64,000 nt of DNA, taken from Rothia nasimurium. Lineage in GTDB: Bacteria > Actinomycetota > Actinomycetes > Actinomycetales > Micrococcaceae. The DNA lies in assembly GCF_004569295.1 (NCBI RefSeq), contig NZ_SPQC01000003.1:28864-92863 (forward strand), read 5' to 3'. Position 1 is the stretch's first letter. Each line of letters begins with the position of its first letter. Of this stretch, positions 1-8,603 are shown one piece after another. Made by a program: the position numbers and the translations under genes. The notes under the pieces are model-generated. The model did no database searches. It was not told where the DNA came from and worked only from the letters and a program-made list of their open reading frames with translations.

Positions 1-1016
1 CCGCCCGCGACCTGCCTGCCCGCGTCAAGATTGCGGTGACCGGCACCCCTATGGAGAACAATCTCATGGAACTGTGGTCCATGTTCTCCATCGCCGCTCC
101 CGGTCTCTTCCCCTCTGCCCGCGTTTTCAAGGACGTCTACGCCACCCCCATCGAGTCCGGTGAAGAGACCAAAGCCCTGGGCAGGCTGCGCCGCCGCATC
201 CGTCCGCTCATGAAGCGCCGCACCAAAGAACTGGTAGCCGCCGACCTGCCCGAGAAGACCGATATGCGCATCGATGTGCCTCTGGCCCCGGCCCACCGCC
301 GGGCCTACGACACCCACCTGCAGCGCGAGCGCCAGAAGATCCTGGGCCTGTTGGAAGACATCGACAAGAACCGCTTCACCATCTTCCAGTCCCTCACCAC
401 TCTGCGCTGCCTAGCGCTAGATGCCACCCTGATCGACGCCGAGCGCTACGCCGGGGTGGAGTCGTCCAAGCTGGACTACCTGGAGCAGAATCTACCCGAA
501 ATTATCCACGACGGCCACCGGGCCCTGATTTTCAGCCAGTTCACCGGCTACCTCAAGAAGGTCGCTGGCAGGCTCTCTGACATGGGGATTCCCTTCCTCT
601 ACCTGGACGGGGCCACCCACAACCGCGGGGAGCTGCTCGAAGAGTTCGAGTCGGGCACCGCTCCCGTCTTCCTGATCTCCCTCAAGGCAGGCGGCTTCGG
701 TCTGAACCTGACCAGCGCCGACTACTGCTTCATCATGGACCCCTGGTGGAACCCGGCTGCCGAACAGCAGGCCGTCGACCGCGTGCACCGCATCGGGCAA
801 ACCAAGAACGTCATGGTCTACCGCCTGGTCTCAGCGGGCACCATCGAAGAGAAGGTCATGGAACTCAAAGAATCCAAGGCAGCCCTCTTCGACGCGGTAG
901 TCGATGAAGGGGCCTTCTTTGCCTCCCAACTCACCGCAGCCCAGATACGCGACCTGCTGGCTGCCCCAGAACCGGACACCGGGCAGGGCACCGTCTCAGA
1001 GAAGACAGGAGATTAA
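1..1016 (+). CDS. SNF2-family DEAD/DEAH helicase, C-terminal part (5' end outside window)
   Basis: The reading frame is already open at base 3 and contains the SNF2 motif TGTPMENN, so the first GTG (36) is internal and the gene begins upstream of the window. The visible part holds the end of the ATPase domain and the whole helicase C-terminal domain: IFSQFTGYL, an LDGATHNR-like segment, the motif V region (LISLKAGGFGLNLTSAD) and the motif VI region ending HRIGQ. This is the classic arrangement of bacterial SNF2/RapA-like translocases, which use ATP to move along duplex DNA or remodel protein-DNA complexes. The stop at 1014-1016 lies two bases before the next start, so the decayed MFS gene was probably co-transcribed. 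Family assignment is firm; the specific role is unknown. Confidence 0.93.
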   Translation, partial: ARDLPARVKIAVTGTPMENNLMELWSMFSIAAPGLFPSARVFKDVYATPIESGEETKALGRLRRRIRPLMKRRTKELVAADLPEKTDMRIDVPLAPAHRRAYDTHLQRERQKILGLLEDIDKNRFTIFQSLTTLRCLALDATLIDAERYAGVESSKLDYLEQNLPEIIHDGHRALIFSQFTGYLKKVAGRLSDMGIPFLYLDGATHNRGELLEEFESGTAPVFLISLKAGGFGLNLTSADYCFIMDPWWNPAAEQQAVDRVHRIGQTKNVMVYRLVSAGTIEEKVMELKESKAALFDAVVDEGAFFASQLTAAQIRDLLAAPEPDTGQGTVSEKTGD

Positions 1017-1018
1017 CC

Positions 1019-1764
1019 GTGGGCAAGATTCTCATGGACTTCACCCCGCTCACCTACTCCCCCGATTTCAGGCGAATCTGGCTCGGAGGGTTCTTCTCAA
1101 CCATCGGCTTTGCCATCACCAGCGTGGCAATCGCCCTCGAAATTTACGCGCTCACAGGCTCCGCCGGGGCCGTGGGCCTGGTGGGTCTGGTATCGGTAGT
1201 GCCCCTGGTCATTGGCGGGCTCTACGGTGGTGTGATCGCCGACCGCTACGACCGGCGCTGGCCGCCCTGACTTTCGGCGGCGGTGAAGCCGGAGCCGGCC
1301 TGTTGCTAGCTGCCGGCCCCGTAGGTGCCCTGATCGGGGTATCCTTCTCGGGCTTCCTCAAGGACGTCCGCCGCCAGGGGCGCTTCCTCACCCTCAGCTA
1401 CACCGGGTGGGGGCTGGGCTTTATCGCCTTCGGGCTCATCGCCGGGGCTTATGAAGGGCGCCTACCCAGCGCCTCTATCACCGAAAACCTGCTGCCGCTC
1501 AGCCTGGCTTTCATGGGCTGGGCAGACGCCCTGCGCGGACGTCTGCAGGGGCTCTTCATCATCACGGTTGCGGGCGGCCCCAACCTTGGCATGGCCTTTG
1601 TGGGCGGTGCCGCCGAGCTGGTGGGCTCCCCCTTAGCTGCGGTCATCGGCGGAACCCTGGTCATGGTCACCATCGCCCTAGCGACGCTAGCGGCACCTGC
1701 CCTCTGGCGCTATGTGCCGGAGCCTATCCCCGAAACACGGCAGCAGCCTATCGTTGACTCCTAG
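1019..1764 (+). pseudogene. Decayed MFS exporter (EntS-like family), two internal deletions
   Basis: A GTG start at 1019, preceded by AGGAG, opens an MFS N-terminus with two membrane segments and the loop motif ending ADRYDRR. The frame then stops at 1270. Directly after it, in another frame, the sequence resumes at a position that belongs to the second half of the same family (LTFGGGEAGAGLLLAAGPVGALIGV onward) and runs to 1764. Roughly 130 residues, TM3 to TM6, are missing at the junction near 1255-1268. A second gap is visible where WADA (about 1530) runs straight into LRGRLQG, since intact relatives carry about 15-20 more residues there. The product cannot be a functional transporter. The family exports siderophores or drugs, and a siderophore importer lies at 54-58 kb. 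What the lost transporter carried is unknown. Confidence 0.85.
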
Positions 1765-2594
1765 AAGTCGATATCTGCCGGGTCGGGGCCGATGCGGCCT
1801 TCGGCTGATGAGAGCGCGTCAATCTTTGAAACCTCGTCGCCGGTCAGAGCCACCTTTAGGGACTCGAAGTTAGAGACAATACGCTCGGGGGTTACCGACT
1901 TGGGAATAGCAACGATGCCGTGGGCTCGGTGCCAGGCCAGCACAACCTGGGCGGGGGTGGCGTCATGAGCCTTGGCAATTTCGCCAATCACGGGGTTATC
2001 CAGCAAGTCGGAGCGGTTGCCCAGGGGGCTCCATGCCTGGGTGACAATGCCCAGTTCTGCGTGGACCTCACGCAGGTTCTCCTGGGCGAAGTAGGGGTGC
2101 AGCTCAATCTGGTGGATAGCGGGCACAACACCGGTTTCGGCGACAATTTCACGCAGCTGCTCTTCGGGGAAGTTAGAGACGCCGATGGACTTGGCTTTGC
2201 CCTGCTTCTGCAGTTCGATGAGGGCCTTCCAAGTCTCGGTGTAGAGGCCCTGGGAGGGCTTAGCCCAGTGAACCAGGAGTAGATCGACGTAGTCGGTGCC
2301 CAGACGGGCGAGTGACTCATCTGCTGCCTTGAGGGTCTGCTCGTAGCCCTGGTCGTCGTTCCAGATCTTGGTGGTGAGGAAGACGTCCTCGCGGGCTACG
2401 CCGGAGTCAGCGATTGCCTTGCCGGTCCCCTCTTCGTTGCCGTAGATTTTGGCGGTGTCGATGTGGCGGTAGCCAGCATCAAGGGCCAGGCCTACGACCT
2501 TTTCAGCGGTGTCGTTTTCTACCTGCCAGACGCCGTAGCCCAGCTGAGGAATGCTGTTGCCGTCGTTGAAGGTGAGAAGGGGTGACTCAGTCAT
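1761..2594 (-). CDS. Aldo/keto reductase (2,5-diketo-D-gluconate reductase type)
   Basis: A 277-aa NADPH-dependent aldo/keto reductase. The start is the ATG at 2594 because a good AAAGGAAA ribosome site precedes it; the longer frame adds 12 residues of poor character. The catalytic tetrad is visible: Asp and Tyr in DTAKIYGNEEG, Lys in TTKIWND and His in LLVHWAKP. GVSNF and the C-terminal IPKSV NADPH-binding motif are also present. Such enzymes reduce small aldehydes and ketones in the cytosol. The stop overlaps the stop of the decayed exporter on the other strand. A paralogue lies 54 bases upstream on the same strand, suggesting tandem duplication. The substrate cannot be read from sequence. 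Confidence 0.93.
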   Translation of the reverse strand: MTESPLLTFNDGNSIPQLGYGVWQVENDTAEKVVGLALDAGYRHIDTAKIYGNEEGTGKAIADSGVAREDVFLTTKIWNDDQGYEQTLKAADESLARLGTDYVDLLLVHWAKPSQGLYTETWKALIELQKQGKAKSIGVSNFPEEQLREIVAETGVVPAIHQIELHPYFAQENLREVHAELGIVTQAWSPLGNRSDLLDNPVIGEIAKAHDATPAQVVLAWHRAHGIVAIPKSVTPERIVSNFESLKVALTGDEVSKIDALSSAEGRIGPDPADIDF

Positions 2595-2648
2595 AGTTTT
2601 TCCTTTCGAGTATGCACGGTCATACCCCACTCTAGTCCGCTCTTCTGA

Positions 2649-3527
2649 TTAGCCCCTAGCCTGTTCGGTAGGGGTGAACGTGCGCCGGTCGCTGTATTCG
2701 GGGGCGCCCAGGTCGCCCTCGGCAGGGTCGCCGCCGAGGCGGTGGTTGCGGTTGAGAGCTTCGATAGCCGTTATCTCGTCAGGGGTTAGTTCCGTGCCCT
2801 GCACCGCCAGGTTTGAGGCCATGCGGGCGGGTGTTTCGGTCTTGGGGATAACCACGTTACCTACGGTCAGATGCCAGGCCAGTACCAGTTCGGCTGCCCC
2901 GATACCGCAGCGGGCTGCGAGCTCTTGCAGGACGGGGTCGGTCAGCACCAGGCCGTTGCCGAGGGGGCTCCAGGCTTCGGTGAGGACGCCGCGGGCTGAG
3001 TTTTCTGCCCGCATGCTGGTTTGGGTGAGGTAGGGGTGCAGTTCAATCTGGTTGACCGCCGGGGTGACGCCGGTGTCGCCGATGATGTGGTCAAGCTGGG
3101 TGTCGGTGAAGTTGGAGACGCCGATGGAGCATACCAGCCCGCGCTCGCGCAGCTCGACCAGGGCTTCCCAGGAGGCCCTATAGCGACCAAGACCAGGCTG
3201 GGCCCAGTGAATGAGGTAGAGGTCGAGGTAGTCCAGGCCCAGAAGTTCCAGGGAACGTTCGGCCGCTTCGATGGCGGTGTCGTAGCCCTGGTCAGTGTTC
3301 CAGAGCTTGGTGGTGATGAAGAGATCGGCGCGAGGTAGGCTCGATTCGGCCACAGCCTGCCCCACTCCCGCTTCATTCTTGTAGATGGTGGCGGTGTCGA
3401 TATGGCGGTAGCCGGTGTCGAGGGCGGTCGCTACTGCTGCTGCGGTGGCAGCCGGTGCAATACGGCAGGTGCCAAAGCCCAGCTGGGGAATGCTGCGGCC
3501 ATCGTTCATGGTCAGGGACAGATTCAT
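2649..3527 (-). CDS. Aldo/keto reductase, second tandem copy
   Basis: A 292-aa member of the same family as the preceding entry, with tetrad residues in DTATIYKNEAG, TTKLWNTD and YLIHWAQP, the GVSNF motif and IPKTETP for NADPH binding. The start at 3527 has AAAGGA eight bases upstream. The proteins share layout throughout but differ enough to be an old duplication. With only 54 bases between the genes, and no terminator seen there, this gene is probably transcribed first and its neighbour second. It probably reduces a carbonyl compound; the exact substrate is unknown. Confidence 0.92.
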   Translation of the reverse strand: MNLSLTMNDGRSIPQLGFGTCRIAPAATAAAVATALDTGYRHIDTATIYKNEAGVGQAVAESSLPRADLFITTKLWNTDQGYDTAIEAAERSLELLGLDYLDLYLIHWAQPGLGRYRASWEALVELRERGLVCSIGVSNFTDTQLDHIIGDTGVTPAVNQIELHPYLTQTSMRAENSARGVLTEAWSPLGNGLVLTDPVLQELAARCGIGAAELVLAWHLTVGNVVIPKTETPARMASNLAVQGTELTPDEITAIEALNRNHRLGGDPAEGDLGAPEYSDRRTFTPTEQARG

Positions 3528-3640
3528 AGTGAGGTCCTTTGCTGTGGAGAATGCAGGGGCGGGGTGCGGTGGCAGCCAGCTGGCGCGAGGCTGGCGTTCA
3601 GGGTGCTGGTTGCAGCTGCAGCCTGACCCTGCCGCCCTGA

Positions 3641-6007
3641 CTAGCGCCGCCGGCGTCCGCTCGTCTTACGGGCCTTAGGTTCTGACTCTTCCAGGAGCAG
3701 GGAGAGGGAGATGCGTTTGCGGGCGGGGTCAGCTTCAACCACGCGCACCTGCACGATGTCGCCGGATTTGACGATGGTGTGGGGGTCGGAGACGAACTCG
3801 CGGCTCATCTGCGAGACGTGTACTAGGCCGTCCTGGTGCACACCGATGTCGACGAAGGCGCCGAAGGCCGCGACGTTTGAGACGGTTCCTTCAAGAATCA
3901 TGCCGGGGGTAAGGTCGGCGATCGTTTCGATGCCCTCTTCGAAGCGGGCGGTGCGGAAGGTGGGGCGGGGGTCTCGGCCGGGGGCAGAAAGTTCGGTGAT
4001 GATGTCGGTGATGGTGGGTAGGCCGACGGTGGCTGTGGTGAAGTCACGCGGGCTGAGGGCAGCGAGGGCTTCTGCCCTAACTTTACCCTGGGTGAAGCCG
4101 CCGGCTGCGGCCACAATCTTGCGGGCAAGGTCGTAGGATTCGGGGTGCACGCCCGAGGCATCCAGGGGTTCGCTGCCGTCGGTGATGCGGACAAAGCCTG
4201 CTGCCTGTTCGAAGGCCTTGAGGCCGAGACGGGGCACCTTGAGCAGGTCGGTGCGGCGGGTGAAGGGGCCGTGCTCAGTGCGGTAGGCAACGATATTTTC
4301 GGCGATGGTCTTGTTGAAGCCCGCCACCCGGGCAAGAAGAGCCGGGGAGGCTGAGTTGACAAGTACGCCCACAGCGTTGACGGAGTCTTCGACCACGCCG
4401 TCAAGAGCACGGGTGAGGGCAGCCGGAGAAACATCGTGCTGGTACTGGCCGACGCCGATGGATTGGGGTTCGATTTTGACCAGTTCGGCCAGGGGGTCCT
4501 GCAGGCGGCGGGCGATAGAGACCGCCCCGCGCAGGGAGACGTCCATGCCGGGTAGTTCTCGACTGGCCAGTTCTGAGGCTGAGTAGACGGAGGCTCCCGC
4601 TTCGGAGACCACCACTTTTTCAAGACCGCGGTAGCCGTTAGCCGCGCACTGTTTGATGAGGTCGCTGGCAAGTTTGTCGGTTTCGCGGCTGGCGGTTCCG
4701 TTACCGATGGCTACGAGCTCTACGCTGTGGGCCTGCACCAGCTGGGTGAGGGTATCGAGAGACGCCTGCCACTGGTTTCGGGGGGCGTGGGGGTAGATGA
4801 CGTCGGTGGCCAGCACCTGGCCGGTCTGCCCGATGACAGCGACCTTAACGCCGGTGCGTAGGCCGGGGTCGAGCCCGAGGGTGGTGCGGGAGCCAGCGGG
4901 TGCTGCCAGCAGCACATCGCGCAGGTTCGAGGCGAAGACGGCGATGGCGTCCTTTTCCGCCTGTTCGAAGAGGGAGGTTCGGGCTTCTGCGGCGAAGCGG
5001 GGTAGTAGCCGCTGGCGCCAGGCGATGCGCACGGTCTTGGCCAGCCAGCCGACGACCATGGTTTCATCGGAGACCATGTTGAGCACCTGAGCCCCGATCC
5101 CCAGGGCCTCAGCCACGGTGCGTTCGTACCAGCTACGCTCCCGGTCGTATTCTTCGGCCAGAATTTCGGCAGCTTCACGGGCAGCTCCCTTGAGGGAGGA
5201 CTTGGCCGGGGGCAGCACGTCCACATCGAAGCTGACCTTAACGGCGCCTTCTTTTTCGGCGCGGAGCAGGGCCAGCACCCGGTGGGAGGGGATGCGGCGG
5301 ATTTCTTCGTTGAACTCGAAGTAGTCGCTGAACTTGGCACCGGCGTCCTGCTGCCCGGGAATCAGGCGGGAGGTGATGACGCCGCGGCGCACAAAACGCT
5401 GGCGGAGGGTTTCGGCCAGGGCGGGGTCGGTCATGGCCTGCTCAATCAGGATGGCCCGGGCCCCGTCTAGGGCATTGTCGACCGAGGCTACGGTCGCCTC
5501 AACGGTACCAGGTTCAGCATCGGCCAGTTCAGGTTCAACGTAAGCATCAGCGATATCGGCAGTGGGGGCGAAGGGGACTTCAAGCAGGTCTTCAACCAGG
5601 GACTCCAGCCCGGCCTCACGGGCAAGAAAGGCCAGGGTCTTGCGCTTAGTCTTGTGGGGGGCATAGAGCGCTTCGAGCTCATTTTTAGTCGGGGCGGACG
5701 CCAGCGCGGCGGCCAGCTCGTCGGTGAGCAGGGCGCGTTCATGGAGGGTCTGCATAATGGCTGCCCGGCGCTCTTCGAGTTCCCGCAGGTAACGCAGGCG
5801 TTCGGCCAGGGTACGCAGTTGGGCGTCGTCCAGCCCGCCGGTGGCTTCCTTGCGGTAGCGGGCGATGAAGGGCACGGTGGCCCCGTCATCGAGCAGGGCT
5901 ACAGCTGAGCGCACCTGGTCGGCCCGGGCACCGAGTTCTACAGCGATACGTTCCTCAATAGGAGGAAGAGGGGTGGGGAAATCTGCTAGCGCGCCTGCAT
6001 GTGTCAT
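3641..6007 (-). CDS. tex: Tex-family RNA-binding transcription accessory protein
   Basis: A 788-aa protein with the complete Tex order: a helical N-terminal Tex domain, a YqgF/RNase H-like domain beginning TTLGLDPGLRTGVKV, a helix-hairpin-helix section (LLVNSASPALLARVAGFN region) and a C-terminal S1 RNA-binding domain from GMILEGTVSNVAAFGAF to RISLSLL. The tail is basic (GRRRR). Tex proteins bind nucleic acid and act in transcription and RNA handling; no enzymatic reaction is established. Length is normal for the family. It stands alone, facing the plus-strand gene at 6274 across a 266-base divergent spacer. Confidence 0.96.
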   Translation of the reverse strand: MTHAGALADFPTPLPPIEERIAVELGARADQVRSAVALLDDGATVPFIARYRKEATGGLDDAQLRTLAERLRYLRELEERRAAIMQTLHERALLTDELAAALASAPTKNELEALYAPHKTKRKTLAFLAREAGLESLVEDLLEVPFAPTADIADAYVEPELADAEPGTVEATVASVDNALDGARAILIEQAMTDPALAETLRQRFVRRGVITSRLIPGQQDAGAKFSDYFEFNEEIRRIPSHRVLALLRAEKEGAVKVSFDVDVLPPAKSSLKGAAREAAEILAEEYDRERSWYERTVAEALGIGAQVLNMVSDETMVVGWLAKTVRIAWRQRLLPRFAAEARTSLFEQAEKDAIAVFASNLRDVLLAAPAGSRTTLGLDPGLRTGVKVAVIGQTGQVLATDVIYPHAPRNQWQASLDTLTQLVQAHSVELVAIGNGTASRETDKLASDLIKQCAANGYRGLEKVVVSEAGASVYSASELASRELPGMDVSLRGAVSIARRLQDPLAELVKIEPQSIGVGQYQHDVSPAALTRALDGVVEDSVNAVGVLVNSASPALLARVAGFNKTIAENIVAYRTEHGPFTRRTDLLKVPRLGLKAFEQAAGFVRITDGSEPLDASGVHPESYDLARKIVAAAGGFTQGKVRAEALAALSPRDFTTATVGLPTITDIITELSAPGRDPRPTFRTARFEEGIETIADLTPGMILEGTVSNVAAFGAFVDIGVHQDGLVHVSQMSREFVSDPHTIVKSGDIVQVRVVEADPARKRISLSLLLEESEPKARKTSGRRRR

Positions 6008-6273
6008 AGTTTCTAGTTTCTCATACCGGTTTTGCTACCGGGATCAGCAGGGCATACCGGCCAGGGGTGCAACCCAGCCGTCCAAGGCCCCCAAGCCGGG
6101 TACGGGCGTCCGTTCATCTGCATGTAATAGTTGCGCTTGCAGTGGTCAGGGAGGGGTAGCACCCCCTAAAGTGGTGCTACGGGGTATTCTGGGGGCCGGT
6201 CTAGGTAGGCCTACTCCCAATACTTTTTCACCCCCAACACAATCTTGTATGACCCTTGCTTTGGAGAACCACC
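6008..6273. other. Divergent intergenic region with two short palindromes
   Basis: Spacer between tex (minus) and the unknown gene at 6274 (plus). It contains a hairpin, GTAGCACC at 6156-6163 pairing with GGTGCTAC at 6173-6180 around a 9-base loop, and the perfect palindrome GTAGGCCTAC at 6205-6214. No T-run follows either, so they look more like operator sites or leader structure than terminators. No gene is visible. Confidence 0.45.
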
Positions 6274-7725
6274 GTGCCAGAGGCAACCGACCTTACCTAC
6301 ATCGAATTCTGCGAGCGCTACGACTCCCTGCTGGGCGGGCTCGCGCGCATGGGCTGGACCTCCTCTGAAGCTGTACACCGCGCGTCCGTGCTCTACCCCG
6401 ATATCGACCGCGACCTGCTGGACCAGGCCGTTCATTCCGGCCGCTGGCTCTTTGGCGGCTTCCAGGGGCAGACTCACTCGAATGTGCTCATGGCCTCGGC
6501 TATCTGGTACGCGGTAGCTGTCAGTTTTGATTTTGAACCCGACTATGAATACGCGGCGGTGGGCCTTGACCCGACCATCGTCCAAGATCTTCCGCGCATG
6601 CTTGAGTCCTTTGCGGTGCCCGCTGAGGCAATTGCCGGAATTGTCGGGCGTATCGGTGCGGCCCTCAAGTACATGGCGGAGCACCCCTACACTGAGCTCG
6701 AAGAGCAAGCCTACGACGACTTCCTCGCCAACCTGCCGCAGGAGATTGCCCATATCTCTCGCGGGGATTTCTCCTGGCCCCCGTCCCGGGCACTGATTGA
6801 AGACCGTCTGGGTGACCGTTCCTGGTCCAAGGCCCTGCTCAAGGTGGGGGCCTGCCCGCCGGATGCTGAGGGGCAGGGAATTAAACTCGAGGCCCACAGC
6901 CTGAGCGAGCGTACCTTCCGCAACACCCTGGGCGAGTTCCTGAACTACTGTATTCGCTACGACCGCAAGCCTTCGGTGCTGCTCTACGGCAGCTGGGCCG
7001 AGGACCCGGCCCGGAGCGGACGCGTGCCCCGCCTGGGCGCGGTCCGGGCCAAGTACGGTTCCTGGCACCTGGCCCTGCAGGCTGGCCGCCAGATGCTCAA
7101 CGATGCCCTGGCTATGGGGGGATCACCGGCCCTACCCGCCAGGTCTGTTGCCCAGCCCCCTGCGGACCCCACGGAGCCTCTTAACATCGAAGATATCCAG
7201 GCCCAGGGTATCGGCGTGGTGCGGCCCAAACCCCTAACCGATAGCGAGCGCTCGGCCCGCGCCTGGCAGGGGCTGATGTCGGTGATGGAGCAGCGTCTGG
7301 AAGAGCTGCCCTGGAGCCTTTCCCTACGCATGTACTACATCTCCCCCGATGTGGTGGCCACCGGGGACTACACCAACTACGTCAGTATTCTGCGCTCCCC
7401 CGCAGGCTACTTCTGTGAACTGACGTCACCCGAAGAGTTTGGCCTGATTGAGGTAGAGCTTGATACGGAGTTTCTGGAGGGGGCAGGCTGGAGGACGCCC
7501 GCAGCGGGCGGACGCTGGACCCGCAACTTCCTGTCGGTCAAGGACGCCGCGCACGGCATTATTGAGGCCATGCGCGAGGGCATGGGCTGTGACCACTCTG
7601 ATTACTTCCAGTCGGACGACCCCACAGGTAGCCCCGCGGCTCATGCTGCCCACCCCAGCACCGGGTCTATCCCCATGGTGCCGGTGACTGGCAGCGGCTA
7701 TGTGGTGATTGAGGATTTGGACTAG
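6274..7725 (+). CDS. Conserved hypothetical protein with repeated W/G-rich helical units
   Basis: A 483-aa cytosolic protein that I do not recognise. I choose the GTG at 6274 because GGAG stands seven bases upstream; a TTG at 6256 is possible but lacks such a site. No signal peptide or membrane segment is seen. In the middle two related units appear: one with RLGDRSWSKALLKVG and one with KYGSWHLALQAGRQ, each following a conserved basic or proline-rich stretch. The G-SW-AL--AG spacing resembles homing-endonuclease-associated or DNA-binding helical repeats. A Pro/Ala-rich linker near residues 290-310 separates the C-terminal domain, which is rich in acidic and aromatic residues. A DNA-related role is only a guess. 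Confidence 0.75.
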   Translation: MPEATDLTYIEFCERYDSLLGGLARMGWTSSEAVHRASVLYPDIDRDLLDQAVHSGRWLFGGFQGQTHSNVLMASAIWYAVAVSFDFEPDYEYAAVGLDPTIVQDLPRMLESFAVPAEAIAGIVGRIGAALKYMAEHPYTELEEQAYDDFLANLPQEIAHISRGDFSWPPSRALIEDRLGDRSWSKALLKVGACPPDAEGQGIKLEAHSLSERTFRNTLGEFLNYCIRYDRKPSVLLYGSWAEDPARSGRVPRLGAVRAKYGSWHLALQAGRQMLNDALAMGGSPALPARSVAQPPADPTEPLNIEDIQAQGIGVVRPKPLTDSERSARAWQGLMSVMEQRLEELPWSLSLRMYYISPDVVATGDYTNYVSILRSPAGYFCELTSPEEFGLIEVELDTEFLEGAGWRTPAAGGRWTRNFLSVKDAAHGIIEAMREGMGCDHSDYFQSDDPTGSPAAHAAHPSTGSIPMVPVTGSGYVVIEDLD

Positions 7726-7760
7726 AGCACCCCAGCTTACGGGGCTAGAATAGGTGTCCT

Positions 7761-8603
7761 ATGAGCACCTCCCGCAAGCGCCCTTCCGCGCCCCGTCTTT
7801 CCTCGCCCAGTGACCGCCAGATTCGTGCGGGCGTCCGTTTTGTAGCGGATTTGCCCCGAGGTCTGCGGCGGGCGCTAGCCCTCCTGCTGGTTGCGGTGCT
7901 GCTGGTGGGCGGTGTGCTCTGGCTGCGGTCGCACCAGTGGAGTGTGCGGTCTGCCCTCGATAGCCTGCTCAACCCTGCGGGTACCGCTGTGAGTACCGGG
8001 TTTGCGGGTTCGGGGGTGCAGACCTATTCCACCGCCAGTGAGGTGTTAGATGGCCTCACGGTGGCAGATGCCTATACTGAAACCACCTATAAACGTGATG
8101 CCTACGGCCAGGCTTGGGCTGATATTGACAAAAACGGCTGCGACCAGCGCAACGATATTTTGACCCGCGACCTCACCAACCTTGAGATTGGGACTAACTG
8201 CTATGTGCTCTCGGGGAGCCTGCTAGACCCCTACACCGCTGAAAGCATTGACTTTACCCGTGGCCCCAAGACCAGCGAGGCTGTACCCATTGACCATGTA
8301 GTGGCCCTCTCTAATGCCTGGGTTTCTGGGGCCTGGAAGTGGAGCGCAGACCAGCGCGTACTACTAGCGAATGACCCACTCAACCTGCAGGCGGCGGGGC
8401 AGGCAGCGAATACCGAGAAGTCCGATAAGAGCGCGGACGCCTGGCTCCCCCAGCCCGGCTACCGCTGCGAATATGTGGCACGGCAGGTATCGGTGAAAGC
8501 TGCCTACCAGCTCACCGTCACAAGCGCTGAAAAGCGAGCTATGCAGGGCGTCCTTGCGACGTGTCCTGACCAGCCCGCTTACAGGTCCAGCTTCACTGGC
8601 TAG
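7761..8603 (+). CDS. Membrane-anchored HNH-family nuclease (DUF1524/GmrSD C-terminal type)
   Basis: A 280-aa protein with a basic cytosolic N-terminus, one membrane segment near residues 35-54 (ALALLLVAVLLVGGVLWLR) and an extracytoplasmic domain. The domain carries the DUF1524 signature: IDHVVALSNAW with the catalytic-type His, followed by NDPLNLQAA, NTEKSDKSADAWLP and a Cys-containing tail. Related secreted proteins are predicted or shown to be metal-dependent nucleases. In Gram-positive relatives they are thought to degrade external DNA for nutrition, although this is not proven here. No Shine-Dalgarno sequence precedes the ATG, but TAGAAT lies at 7746-7751, so the transcript may be nearly leaderless. 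Confidence 0.85.
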   Translation: MSTSRKRPSAPRLSSPSDRQIRAGVRFVADLPRGLRRALALLLVAVLLVGGVLWLRSHQWSVRSALDSLLNPAGTAVSTGFAGSGVQTYSTASEVLDGLTVADAYTETTYKRDAYGQAWADIDKNGCDQRNDILTRDLTNLEIGTNCYVLSGSLLDPYTAESIDFTRGPKTSEAVPIDHVVALSNAWVSGAWKWSADQRVLLANDPLNLQAAGQAANTEKSDKSADAWLPQPGYRCEYVARQVSVKAAYQLTVTSAEKRAMQGVLATCPDQPAYRSSFTG

